Part shown: piece by piece, positions 13,301 through 20,900 of the stretch | Position numbering within the stretch: position 1 is the stretch's first letter | Layout: every line of letters begins with the position of its first letter | From: Lenisia limosa | Taxonomy: Eukaryota > Breviatea | DNA length: 22,749 bases | Assembly (NCBI GenBank): GCA_001655205.1 | Contig: LPNZ01007879.1 | Location: 1 to 22,749 of the forward strand | Direction of reading: 5' to 3' | Program-made: the position numbers and the translations under genes | The notes under the pieces: generated by a model | What the model saw: the letters and a program-made list of their open reading frames with translations, nothing else | Database searches by the model: none | Told to the model about the DNA's origin: nothing

Positions 13301-13662
13301 AACACCATCCAAAACAAGCTCTTGGTAGGGTGAACACTTCTTTGGCAATAGCTTTCCCCGCTTTGACATCCAAGGAAGCGCAAGTAGTCCGCGATGCGCC
13401 CATGATCCTTGAGGAGCCTGTTGCCAAGGTAGTCCATGTCGGGTGTTATACATGTAACTCTTCAGTTCGACCCGCAGACGGCCCTCCTCTCCGGACACTC
13501 TGCAGGACAACGGGGCACTACTCCCCTCACTATTCAAGAAACAATGGTGCGTTTCTCTCACACCGTCTATCTCACTGCCCCCAGTCCCAAGTCAGTGTGG
13601 TGTCAGCTGCCTCGAATCTGCCGTGTGACTTTCATGCAGAAGAGCGCCATAACCAGGTATGA
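10364..13662 (+). CDS. LIN9: LIN9-like MuvB/DREAM complex subunit (DIRP domain)
   Basis: LIN9 is a core scaffold of the MuvB complex, which controls cell-cycle genes in the nucleus. The ATG at 10364 opens MNPEEEDSARLLPKRTPSTN after three exon joins. A Ser/Pro/Arg-rich linker follows (SPNRSRLSSSPGQR, then PQHRTPSPSISSLPMPSP). The DIRP domain lies at about 11480-11875: RRWAICEFGYSAIDRAYFRH, then KARLTRAEWTAIRI, then FRKPRRMSPKFFQEER and a basic RTRLHRHRDGIRALLSG. Compare the family pattern of LTR-EW-IR followed by GKPRR and FEEER. A 36-nt intron inside MSPK|FFQEER restores the motif. A predicted domain with VVSVLQPKFNLFQGVI and a helical C-terminal part (HEIHVCMLTNQMETAAEG; LLSRLKTVINEAE) follow, as in LIN9. 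The model ends HAEERHNQV with the stop at 13660-13662. Exon joins in the last kilobase are less certain. Confidence 0.82.
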
Positions 13663-16600
13663 TGGTAGAGTAGATACTGTTGTTTTGATACAGAACAACG
13701 TTTAAGGCTAAAACAACGAAAAGACAGAAGAAGTAGGGCTTCACTTCGGTTCGAAAAAAAGACTGATTTCTCGATAAATCCTCGAAAACTATCGATANNN
13801 NNNNNNNTCTGTTGGCTTACACGAGGGTTGATTACAACAAAACATCTTCATTAGAAAAACTAATATGCTTTTTTAGAGTATAACAACACTAAACCAACCT
13901 CGTTAGCAATTGCAATGCAGCGGAGTGCGGATTGCCCATCCATTAGCACGTCGTTTTGGAAGGCAGCAAAGTGATACATTGCTGATGATGACCTGAGGGG
14001 GGATTGGAAAATTTATAAACAAAAAACGCCAACTCAACTCTGGTAATGATTTCACTAATTTGCTTTATTTTCCCCAAAAAAAAACACACCACGCAGATCC
14101 TTATAGTTTTAGTATTTTCACAGTCTCTTAGTTGCTTCACCTCCCCCCCCAAAAAAAAATAATAAGACATCGCTTTAGATAATCGACAAAAGCAGGAGCT
14201 TCATTAGCCTTCAGTGCGACCCCCCCTTTGCATAACAACTAAGGTGCCGTGCAATTAATTGCTAATTAATTGCACGGCACCCTAATAAAAACCATTTTAT
14301 TGTCTCTTTCCCATCAACATTAATATCTCTCTATTTGCTTGTTTAACCCCCTCCCATAAAAAAATATATAGTATATTATATACAAACGGATATCATATAT
14401 TATATATGATATCCAATATACTAATAAAAAGAAACATTGCATAAATCCCCACTTTGGATAATCAACGACCAGTCGGCTATAGGCTTCGTTGGCCTTGTCA
14501 GTGGACGCTTGAATAGTCTCGGCGATAACCGGCAACGACTGGAGGTCTGCGCCAGGCACTACAAGAACCTGGGGGTGAGGTAAATGGGAAATAGTATATG
14601 AAACAAAAACAGCCTAAATTAGCTCTGTTGGCTGACAACACACAAGGTTAATGAGATGATCTAAGCCACGATCCTCCATTGGTCATACTCCATTAATATC
14701 AGGGCTCCGTGAAATTGATTGACTAATTGATTTCATAATTTGAAGTGGGAAATATGATGAGAACACCATTTCAGACATTTTAATTTCTAATTGTGTATCT
14801 CAACATTAATTGCACGGAGCCCTAATATATTCCCCCCAACCTGCCACAGTAATCTGATTCTCCGGAGAGCGGTGGAGTGGGTCTTGGTTACTTCAGCCAA
14901 TCGCCTCTGGAAGTCGACTGAGCCCTGGAAAGATGAATAAATTGCGGAATTGATATGCATTGTGTTTTTGTTTTGTTTTGAAGTGAAACATTGGAAGCGA
15001 TATAATGGTATTGTTTTTGTAAATTGTAATATTGGAATCGATATTGATATAGTATGCTATATATGACATAATATATACAGCTATACATAATATACTGTTC
15101 TCTTCTCTCAGTGAACCCTGGAAAGATGACACCCCCCTTACTTCTCCAAGAGATACAGCAAGGGCCTTTTCACGAACATAGCGGGCGCAGTAGAGAGAAT
15201 ACACCATGTCAGCGGACATCATATTCTGAGTTAAATTACTTGAGTTCTAGACTGATTCCAAGAGATTTTACTCAGGAATTTAGAACCTTTTCGAAACCCA
15301 CCTTTTTTGGGCCGATTTTCTTGAGGAACCGTACAGCATCACTGTTGTTCCTCTAGGATTGGTGAGAATTGTTACTGTAGCTCCCCTATTGGGAAATTCA
15401 GTCTATTTTGAAACCGTAGGGAAGCCCTAGCTACTGTCAATATGAATCTGATACATGATATGTGATTTGTGATAGACCTTCAATAAATCTGGGGTAAACA
15501 CTGCGCAAACCCTCAATACAACCGGGATAATTACTTCATATCTGCTCAAAATACTACTCAGCCCCACTCCCCTACTCCAACTTGAGCTTCACTTCGGTTC
15601 GAAAAAAAGACTGATTTCTCGATAAATCCTCGAAAACTATCGATATTGTACCCTTTTTCGAACCAAAGTGAAGTACTAAGAAGAAGTATTAGAAGTAGTA
15701 TCCATCCATGACCATGCAGGTGCACCGTCGGCCTCCTCACTTCAATGATGCTGGCTCCTATCTCCCCGGCCTGGGCCACCCAACTCCCGTCGAGACAGCG
15801 TCAATACAAAGTGACAAGGACTTGCTGAAAAGCGCAATAGGGTTGGCAGGTGTTACTAGGTGACCTTCTAGGCTGGTCTGTCGTTATATTAAATTAATTG
15901 GAGACGTTTCTGCCACTGAAGTTGCTCTGACTATTGACACCTTGATGATGGCTGTAAACCCAAAAGCTGAAATTTCTATTCGGTTTGTCCCTTCTCATTT
16001 AAACTTACATGTAGTGTTTCTCTCCCCCCTTCTCCTCCCCCTGAGTAGTCNNNNNNNNNNGCGTGGGCGAGGAGTCCTGAGAATGCACAGCAGAGCAGAA
16101 GATCGCATCCGTAGTCCGCACTACGGCGGCGGAACTGTCTATGAGCCACTCGCGACACATCGCTTCAATATCGCTTTTGAAACTGGGGGGAGTAAAATTG
16201 GAAAATTCATTAATTTTGGTGGATAGTAATAAAGATAATATGAGGGAGGCGTGTTATTGTACAAAATGGGGGGGGGGGGGNNNNNNNNNNNNNNNNNNNN
16301 NNNNNNNNNNNNNNNNNNNNNNNNNNNNNNNNNNNNNNNNNNNNNNNNNNNNNNNNNNNNNNNNNNNNNNNNNNNNNNNNNNNNNNNNNNNNNNNNNNNN
16401 NNNNNNNNNNNNNNNNNNNNNNNNNNNNNNNNNNNNNNNNNNNNNNNNNNNNNNNNNNNNNNNNNNNNNNNNNNNNNNNNNNNNNNNNNNNNNNNNNNNN
16501 NNTCTCTTTTGAAATGGCGGATAGTAGGATACTTGTTAAGAGAAGTAATACTCTATGTCCATGATGGGGCATCCAACTCCAACTAAATCAAGGATTTATC

Positions 16601-16892
16601 GAGACTGCACATATCTCAAGGATTTGTCTATTTTTTTTCAACACCTAAATAACGGATTTATAGACAATTATCAATGAATGGATTGATATATTGTATCTAT
16701 CAATAAGTATTTCGATTTATCAATATTTTTTAGAGCTTAATTAATATTATTAATAGTAATTGCCCGGACTCTAATATTGTTCCAACACCCACTATATCAA
16801 GGCATGGAGGTCCCTCTCTCTAAGGCTGCCAGACTGGCGAATAAGGTAGGGGATTCGCTGGAATGTTCGACGAAGACTGCCGTGTCGAAATG
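13592..16892 (-). CDS. Probable BRO1-domain (ALIX/BROX-like) protein, N-terminus unresolved
   Basis: This is a spliced minus-strand gene recognised from scattered exons. In order: an exon from 16892 with FDTAVFVEHSSESPTLF; an exon from 16182 with DIEAMCREWLIDSSAAVVRT; KSLSLCIDA and GEIGASIIE near 15830-15740; MSADMVYSLYCARYVREKAL near 15230-15160; the 28-codon exon 14841-14924 (VDFQRRLAEVTKTHSTALRR); PGADLQSLPVIAETIQAST near 14560; MYHFAAFQNDVLMDGQSALR near 13980; and finally NNSIYSTIIPGYGALLHES with the stop at 13592. BRO1 domains contain LAQAQE-EKA, Y-x-A...GEAIARL and N-x-IY-x-x-VP segments; the last three groups resemble these in the right order. BRO1 proteins bind ESCRT-III for membrane remodelling. 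Elements and gaps break the gene: a 10-N gap at 13798 probably hides sequence near the end, and the N-terminal 100 or so residues were not found. The end overlaps LIN9's last exon in antisense. Confidence 0.48.
13736..13797. mobile_element. MITE family 2, half copy abutting a 10-N gap
   Basis: This begins GGGCTTCACTTCGGTTCG and runs through the conserved core ending ATCGATA, then meets the gap at 13798-13807. It is nearly identical to the left half of the copy at 15586-15674. The other arm is lost in the gap or was never there. Confidence 0.75.
13808..13834 (-). repeat. Family 4 (introner-like) fragment, 5' end only
   Basis: On the minus strand it reads TCAACCCTCGTGTAAGCCAA, matching the donor-side end of the copies at 19088-19185 and 14569-14655. 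The rest disappears into the 10-N gap. It lies in the intron after the exon ending IAIANE. Confidence 0.6.
13993..14042 (-). repeat. Family 4 (introner-like) copy forming a splice acceptor
   Basis: On the minus strand, TTTATAAATTTTCCAATC then CCCCCTCAG runs straight into the exon that encodes AMYHFAAFQNDVLMDGQ. The upstream part has CAGAGTTGAGTTGGCG followed by TTTTTTG, matching the middle of the family. The splice acceptor of this exon is therefore supplied by the repeat. Confidence 0.65.
14243..14281. mobile_element. Family 3 minimal copy: perfect 18-3-18 hairpin
   Basis: GGTGCCGTGCAATTAATT, a 3-nt loop (GCT), then the exact reverse complement. TAA lies next to the left arm and C-TAA next to the right arm, consistent with a 3-bp TAA duplication of the PIF/Harbinger type. 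It is the two terminal repeats of family 3 with the centre removed. Confidence 0.75.
14569..14655 (-). repeat. Family 4 (introner-like) copy at the 3' end of intron 14569-14840
   Basis: On the minus strand the copy runs from TTAACCTTGTGTGTTGTCAG through CCAACAGAGCTAATTTAGGC and TGTTTTTGTTTCATA to TTACCTCACCCCCAG, then directly into the exon VLVVPGADLQ. The upstream exon (14841-14924) ends LLWQ and joins in phase 0. The same 272-nt intron also contains a family 3 element, so the intron is nested repeats. Confidence 0.75.
14701..14823. mobile_element. MITE family 3, about 123 bp
   Basis: The left end AGGGCTCCGTGAAATTGATT and right end TTAATTGCACGGAGCCCTAA are inverted repeats around a non-coding centre. 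TAA follows the right end; the left flank (ATC) has diverged. A 3-bp TAA/TTA target and GGGC-type ends point to PIF/Harbinger-like non-autonomous elements. It sits inside the intron 14569-14840. Confidence 0.75.
15586..15674. mobile_element. MITE family 2, full copy
   Basis: Left arm GCTTCACTTCGGTTCGAAAA and right arm TTTTTCGAACCAAAGTGAAG are inverted repeats with a centre containing CTCGATAAATCCTCG. It lies within an intron of the BRO1-like gene, between the exons ending SIIE and those near 15320. Non-coding. Confidence 0.8.
16051..16060. other. 10-N assembly gap inside or beside a BRO1-like exon
   Basis: The exon beginning at 16182 (minus) is still open when it reaches this gap (…FCSAVHSQDSSPT). 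The donor site is therefore unseen and the true gap length is unknown. Confidence 0.9.
16183..16219 (-). repeat. Family 4 (introner-like) 3' end forming a splice acceptor
   Basis: On the minus strand, AATGAATTTTCCAATTTTAC then TCCCCCCAG joins the exon FKSDIEAMCREWL. Only the conserved acceptor end is clear; the donor side is lost towards the N gap at 16281-16502. Confidence 0.65.
16268..16502. other. 13-G run followed by a 222-N assembly gap
   Basis: A run of 13 G on the plus strand (C on the sense strand) is followed at once by 222 N. The C run followed by ATTTTG on the sense strand resembles the acceptor end of the family 4 copy near 19095, so the gap probably hides another copy. The stretch from here to 16729 holds nothing else recognisable. 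Confidence 0.6.
16730..16774. mobile_element. Degenerate MITE family 3 short copy
   Basis: TTAGAGCTTAATTAATATTA on the left faces AGTAATTGCCCGGACTCTAA on the right as an imperfect inverted repeat, bounded by TTA/TAA. It matches family 3 ends with several substitutions. It lies next to the putative BRO1-like exon 16892-16800. Confidence 0.5.
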
Positions 16893-17022
16893 CTAAAAAA
16901 AAACGTTACATGGGGATTCGATGAATGGATTTAAATTTTGATGAATTTCTTTATCTGTGTGTGTGGGGGATATGTATGGATGGTGTAGTATTTGAGATAT
17001 GCGCTATGTCGAAATGAGAAAT

Positions 17023-17083
17023 AAAACAAGGGCATGTGATAAAACAAGGGCATGTGATAAAACAAGGGCATGTGATAAAACAA
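17023..17083. repeat. 18-bp tandem repeat, three copies plus a partial
   Basis: The unit AAAACAAGGGCATGTGAT is repeated exactly at 17023, 17041 and 17059, with a 7-nt partial after it. Copies are identical, so the expansion is recent. On the minus strand the unit is in frame in a short ORF starting MTPSC at about 17094 and encodes a six-residue repeat FITCPC. It is unclear whether that ORF is real. Confidence 0.9.
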
Positions 17084-17188
17084 CTTGGTGTCATTATTTC
17101 CACTACTTCAGATGAAAAATAAATTCACGCTATATTTCCAATAATTATTGATGAAACAATATACAAACCCTAAATTCCCTCACATTCA

Positions 17189-20100
17189 TTACCAACATTT
17201 CCCTCGCAAACTGATAAAGACAAAGCCAAGACAAAGGCCAAAGACCATTAGAATACACAGAATCCAGAGGGCAAAGAGGCGGGAAATGTCGCTCACTATA
17301 GAATGTCAAGGAATTATTCTAAAATTTGGATGAAATTAGAAATAAGCTTGTACACAGTAAGAGCGTTGAAAGAAATTTGTAGAATTTCAAGAACTTGCTT
17401 GAACCCGATCCTCCCTCAAATCGGATCGGTTTGGATCAATGTACCCCCCATACCTTCAGCAAGGAACTGCCCAATTGCAGCAAACGCAACCCCCAAGAAT
17501 ATTGCTCCTCTCTGGATATGTAAGAAACAAACTAATTGTTGTAATTTTTGTTAATACTGTTATTTGTTTTTTCACCTTCAGAAAATCGATAAAATAAAAA
17601 AACAAGAAAACACAAATCAGGGCCCACAATTTTGTTGACAGCTGGCACGTAGTAAGGCAGGGAGTGGAAGATGAACATGAAGCAAAGGAGGGACATGAGC
17701 GCGCTGCAGGACGACAGGAGACTGTTCTGCGGGGAGGGGGAGTAAAATCGGAAAATTTATGAAATCATGATGAGAAATCATATAAAAAAAAACCTCACCT
17801 TATGGATGAAAGTAATCATGGCTGCCGCTGCGCATTTGTAGAGAAGTACCAGGAAATCCAGCCGATTATGAACACTCCGCAACTTATCCGGTGAATTCGG
17901 GTTCGAATTGAATCCCCTAGAATGTGAATAAATGTTATCCCAAATGGCCAATAAATGTAGTTCCACTTGTTCATTTATCGTAGACACACCAGCTTAAACT
18001 GTTATCACGCCAAATTGCTGATACCACCCAAAACTGCCAATGCTGTTCCTCCAATTTGTGAAACAATAACCAAAATTTTTCGATAATATTGCATGATTGT
18101 GTGAATTGTTACCAAAAAAATTTAAATTGAGAGTATAACATCAGTTGATTAATTCCTGACGTTGTACTCCTCCCCCCCAAAGAAAAGAATATCCGCCTCA
18201 CACACATGAAAGAAGAAATAACGTTCATATCAAGAAACCTACATGAGAGAGGAAACACATGTGATCAGTAGAATCGCGGCAATCAGACTCAAAAACGCGG
18301 CCCTGGGGGGGGGGGGGGNNNNNNNNNNNNNNNNNNNNNNNNNNNNNNNNNNNNNNNNNNNNNNNNNNNNNNNNNNNNNNNNNNNNNNNNNNNNNNNNNN
18401 NNNNNNNNNNNNNNNNNNNNNNNNNNNNNNNNNNNNNNNNNNNNNNNNNNNNNNNNNNNNNNNNNNNNNNNNNNNNNNNNNNNNNNNNNNNNNNNNNNNN
18501 NNNNNNNNNNNNNNNNGATTATTAACGAAAAAAATAAAACCTGAATCAACTATGTTGGCAAAATAACCATTGTTATCAGAGTCGACCCCCTCTATCATTG
18601 AAATGCAACAACCCCATATACAGTGACCGGGGATTAGTCCTGACCGATTTGCAATATGCTTTCCAAAGAAAACCGGTCACATCTAATCCGGGTCACTGTA
18701 TATATATATATATCGCAATGAGAAAGAAAAAAACACGATGGTATCTGGCCGAAGCCATCTACACATTCACGCATAAAAGATATTGAATTATTATAAGATA
18801 TATTGAATTATAGTATCAGGCCGAAGCCTTCAATACCATCAGGCAACTAAGAGATATTGAATTATGCATTTGGCCGAAGCTGTCCACACCCTCACGCTAA
18901 AGAGATATTGGAATAATACCCCGTACGCCCACTTCAACCCAAGCCGGGCAATCATGAGGTAATCATCGTTGTCCGTGTCATAGTGGTCGTCGAGTAGTGT
19001 GTCACTCTCATGGACAGCTTCGAAAAGGATCCGAAACACTGGTACAGCTAAAACCTGGAAAAGTGATACTTGGAATTGTAATGACACCTTCAAATTGGGG
19101 GGGGGGGGTAAAATTGGACAATTTATGAAGCAAAAAAATAGCCCAAAATCCACTCTTTTGGCTGAAAACACACGAGGGTTGAAACCAGGCCAGTCCTTCT
19201 GCACCACTTCAGCATACGGTAATGTGGAAAATTAATAGGACTTATCGCGGTCGATATAGCCCCGACTAAACCGCTCTATGAGAGATCATAAAATGGTATA
19301 CAGATTTTTTGGGCTTCACTTTGGTTCGAAAAAGACCGGTAAAATATCGAGGATTTATCGAGAAATTTAGTCTTTTTTTGAACCATTTTTGATTCCCATT
19401 TCTTCAACAAGACCCTCCACCCCCTGCAACTTCATATGTTTTACAACCAATTTTAAAAAAACCACCATTTCCAGTACTCCTGCTGTGTGTCTCATGTGAT
19501 TCAACCTGGTCAGAGAACGAAATAATCCGTGCTCCGGACAAATTCAAGTAATTGTCAAAATTTGAAATTTAAGTGTCTGAAATGGAGTTCCCATGACAAG
19601 AGGTCTCACTTCAAATTTTGCATTCTTTTCCCAATTGATTGCATGGAGCCCTAAAAATAATGCTCGCCACCCCCGTCAATCGCAGACAGTGAAAAGAGAG
19701 AACGTGGGGGGAAATATTACCTTCGGCAACATCCCCATGCATATCATGTTTTCAGAAAAACATCCGATCATTCATGATGACAAGAGTATGATTGCGTGAT
19801 TTAACACGGGAAGTTTCAAAAACCATTCGATTTGTCGAAGCACACGTGAATGCTATGGGCATTTCTATGTAAGATCCCTATTCGAAATAATAATCTTCCG
19901 ACTGACCCCTCCAATGACCAACCGTTCTCAGGAGAAAAAGCGGCGCGCTAACAACGACGTAAGAAAGACGTGAGAGCTTGTTATGGCTCCTTTGAACGTT
20001 GCGAAGCACCACTGCCAGGATCGCGAAAAAGACAACACTTAGGCCGAAGACAATAAGTACCGCGGACTTGAGCCCGCTGTTGTCGGTGTGATAATCCCAG

Positions 20101-20490
20101 CCAAGAGGGATGTTTAAGACGTCTTGGCAGGAGGTGCTGAGGGATTGAGAGCTAAAATACAGAGCTTACCAGTTCCAGTCCTTGCCATGGTAGAGCGTTA
20201 TTGCCAGCAAGAGCGCTGTTTCCCACAGGAATATCAGGAAAATAAGGAAAGCTGAGTGGCCTTGAGACTCTCCTGTGTAATTTTGGGCGTTGTTCTAGAC
20301 AATCACACACCCTTGACGTCAAACCTTGATGAAATGCTCGATAGAATGAAATAGCGGTACTAGTTTTCGATGTATGAAGAGCTCAAGCGCGCTAGCTTGT
20401 CCAGACTGGAGGTGTTAGCAACCCATCTCAAACCTTGTTGATGACCGCATCCCGCGTTGCCAGAATTGAATCTACAGCAATACGGGTCAT
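17189..20490 (-). CDS. Multi-pass membrane protein of unrecognised family
   Basis: The ATG 20490-20488 opens MTRIAVDSILATRDAVINK; 28- and 30-nt introns with GTTTGA donors follow. Predicted membrane segments in order: AFLIFLIFLWETALLLAITL; AVLIVFGLSVVFFAILAVVL; probably VVVSAPLFLL; AAFLSLIAAILLITCVSSL; a segment with ILVIVSQIGGTALAVLGG; LDFLVLLYKCAAAAMITFIH; LMSLLCFMFIFHSLPYY; GAIFLGVAFAAIGQFLAE; and a last helix LFALWILCILMVFGLCLGFV, then basic FISLRGKCW and the stop at 17189. Between helices 3 and 4 is an acidic soluble segment (HESDTLLDDHYDTDNDDYLM). Asn-Cys motifs between the first two helices suggest an outer loop. The FHSLPYYVPAVNK helix end followed by an RG-initiated helix faintly recalls TmcB-like (tiny macrocysts) proteins, but I would not assign it. 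Exons between 18240 and 18930 are uncertain because of a gap and repeats. Confidence 0.6.
17727..17798 (-). repeat. 72-nt intron whose 3' half is the family 4 acceptor end
   Basis: The donor GTGAGG follows the exon ending MITFIHK; the intron ends TTTCATAAATTTTCCGATTT, TACTCCCCCTCCCCGCAG, then exon NSLLSSCSALM. The join is in phase 0 and sits between membrane helices. Only the acceptor-proximal 40 nt match the family. Confidence 0.75.
18303..18567 (-). repeat. Family 4 (introner-like) copy containing a 198-N gap
   Basis: On the minus strand it starts GTTATTTTGCCAACATAGTT GATTCAGG, matching the donor side of the family. After the gap (18319-18516) it ends in 14 C then AG at 18303. The next exon encodes the helix AAFLSLIAAILLITCVSSL. 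The preceding coding frame is not settled: the apparent upstream exon does not join this helix in phase, so a further exon or different frame is possible. Confidence 0.6.
18619..18700. mobile_element. Hairpin MITE family 1, copy B
   Basis: TACAGTGACCGGGGATTAGT on the left faces CTAATCCGGGTCACTGTA on the right, flanked by TA. The 82-bp element has an internal GACCGATTTGC / AAACCGGTC pairing as in the other copies. It lies within the membrane-protein gene, in a presumed intron. Confidence 0.8.
18741..18912. repeat. Diverged tandem repeat with GGCCGAAGC cores
   Basis: Three diverged units of about 55-70 bp start near 18741, 18811 and 18865. Each has GGCCGAAGC, a variable C/T/A-rich part and AGATATTGAATTAT-like sequence. 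No coding sense was found; it lies in a presumed intron of the membrane-protein gene. Confidence 0.65.
19088..19185 (-). repeat. Family 4 (introner-like), most complete copy, spanning an intron
   Basis: The sense strand begins at the donor GTTTCAACCCTCGTGTG and runs through TTTTCAGCCAAAAGAGTGGA, TTTTGGGC and GCTTCATAAATTGTCCAA to TTTTAC plus 10 C, then AATTTGAAG. The upstream exon ends RTGL in phase 0; the next codes VLAVPVFRILFEAVHESD, also phase 0. The acceptor may be TTTGAAG at 19088-19089 or TTTTCCAG at 19055-19056; both keep frame (98 or 131 nt). Confidence 0.75.
19311..19385. mobile_element. MITE family 2 copy
   Basis: GGGCTTCACTTTGGTTCGAA on the left; the right arm TAGTCTTTTTTTGAACCA is truncated before its GTGAAGCCC end. 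The core with GAGGATTTATCGAG is present in the opposite orientation to the 15586 copy. It lies inside a long intron of the membrane-protein gene. Confidence 0.7.
19528..19652. mobile_element. MITE family 3 copy
   Basis: CGTGCTCCGGACAAATTCAA on the left and CAATTGATTGCATGGAGCCC on the right are imperfect inverted repeats about 125 bp apart, with TAA following the right end. The middle shares the CTGAAATGG / CACTTCAAAT pattern of the 14701 copy in inverted form. Confidence 0.6.
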
Positions 20491-20499
20491 TAAAAACGG

Positions 20500-20721
20500 G
20501 TGGGAAGGACACTTCCTCCTTTTAGTCACACCACTTGTGCCCTCGTCAGTGTCGAAGGCTGCTTAAGACTTCTCCTCCGTCCTAAACCTCAATCTTACTG
20601 TCTTAAACAGAAACCGCAAGAAGCTATTCTTCTAACTGAATCTGGTCGCTTTTTTTTTGCTAAATACGGTTACTTTCTTGTAGAACGGAAAAATCCCGAC
20701 TCTCTTCAGTCATCTTCTAAT
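20500..20721 (+). CDS. Weak candidate first exon of a plus-strand gene, unrecognised
   Basis: An open frame starts MGRTLPPFSHTTC and ends LVERKNPDSLQSSSNP just before a good donor, CC|GTGAGTTG at 20722. The segment ESGRFFFAKYGYFLVERK has protein-like composition. FLVER faintly recalls the N-terminal domain of tRNA-splicing subunit Sen54, too little for a call. The ATG lies only 9 bp from the oppositely directed start at 20490, so at least one start must be wrong or the frame is not a gene. The downstream continuation was not found. Confidence 0.25.
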
Positions 20722-20735
20722 CCGTGAGTTGAATG

Positions 20736-20858
20736 ACTCTCCCGTGTGCAATTCCAATGCAATTGCAGATTAAATGAGAAATTAAAATTTTGTTTTGAAA
20801 GGATGAAGTGGGACATACAACAAGAAATTTTTTTCCTCAACAATTATGCACCGAGCCA
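20736..20858. mobile_element. Degenerate MITE family 3 copy
   Basis: ACTCTCCCGTGTGCAATTCC on the left and AACAATTATGCACCGAGCC on the right form an imperfect inverted repeat about 123 bp apart. The centre contains AAATGAGAAATTAAAATTTT and GGATGAAGTGGGA, echoing the inverted centre of the 14701 copy. Confidence 0.5.
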
Positions 20859-20879
20859 AAATTTCTATCGATTGTAATA

Positions 20880-20900
20880 GATCAAGACTACGTCACTGTA
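20880..20900. mobile_element. Half copy of MITE family 1
   Basis: GATCAAGACTACGTCACTGT followed by A matches the right arm of family 1 (GGTCAAGACT…GGTCACTGTA) with a small deletion; the left arm is missing. Confidence 0.5.

Noticed and set aside
15771-15784. A 14-nt intron (GTTGGGTGGCCCAG) in the BRO1-like gene.
   Set aside because: It keeps frame but is below any length known to be spliced. A 26-nt alternative beginning GTCTCG and ending at the same acceptor keeps frame too.
16251-16586. Long open reading frames across the N gaps at 16281, 18319 and 22138.
   Set aside because: They are open only because N codons are not stops; the sequence at their edges is G-run or AT-rich repeat.
17023-17083. 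CRISPR-like array.
   Set aside because: The 18-bp units are directly adjacent with no spacers, and the surrounding sequence is eukaryotic with spliced genes.
20152-20169. An 18-nt spliceosomal intron (GTAAGCTCTGTATTTTAG) in the membrane-protein gene.
   Set aside because: Removing it restores the frame across an in-frame TAA, but a second acceptor (CCCTCAG) 15 nt downstream also restores it and gives a 33-nt intron, in line with the others. The record-short intron is therefore unnecessary.
20500-20721. Assignment of the plus-strand frame to a tRNA-splicing endonuclease Sen54 subunit.
   Set aside because: Only FLVER-like spacing resembles the family; no second conserved block was found and the start clashes with the neighbouring gene's start.
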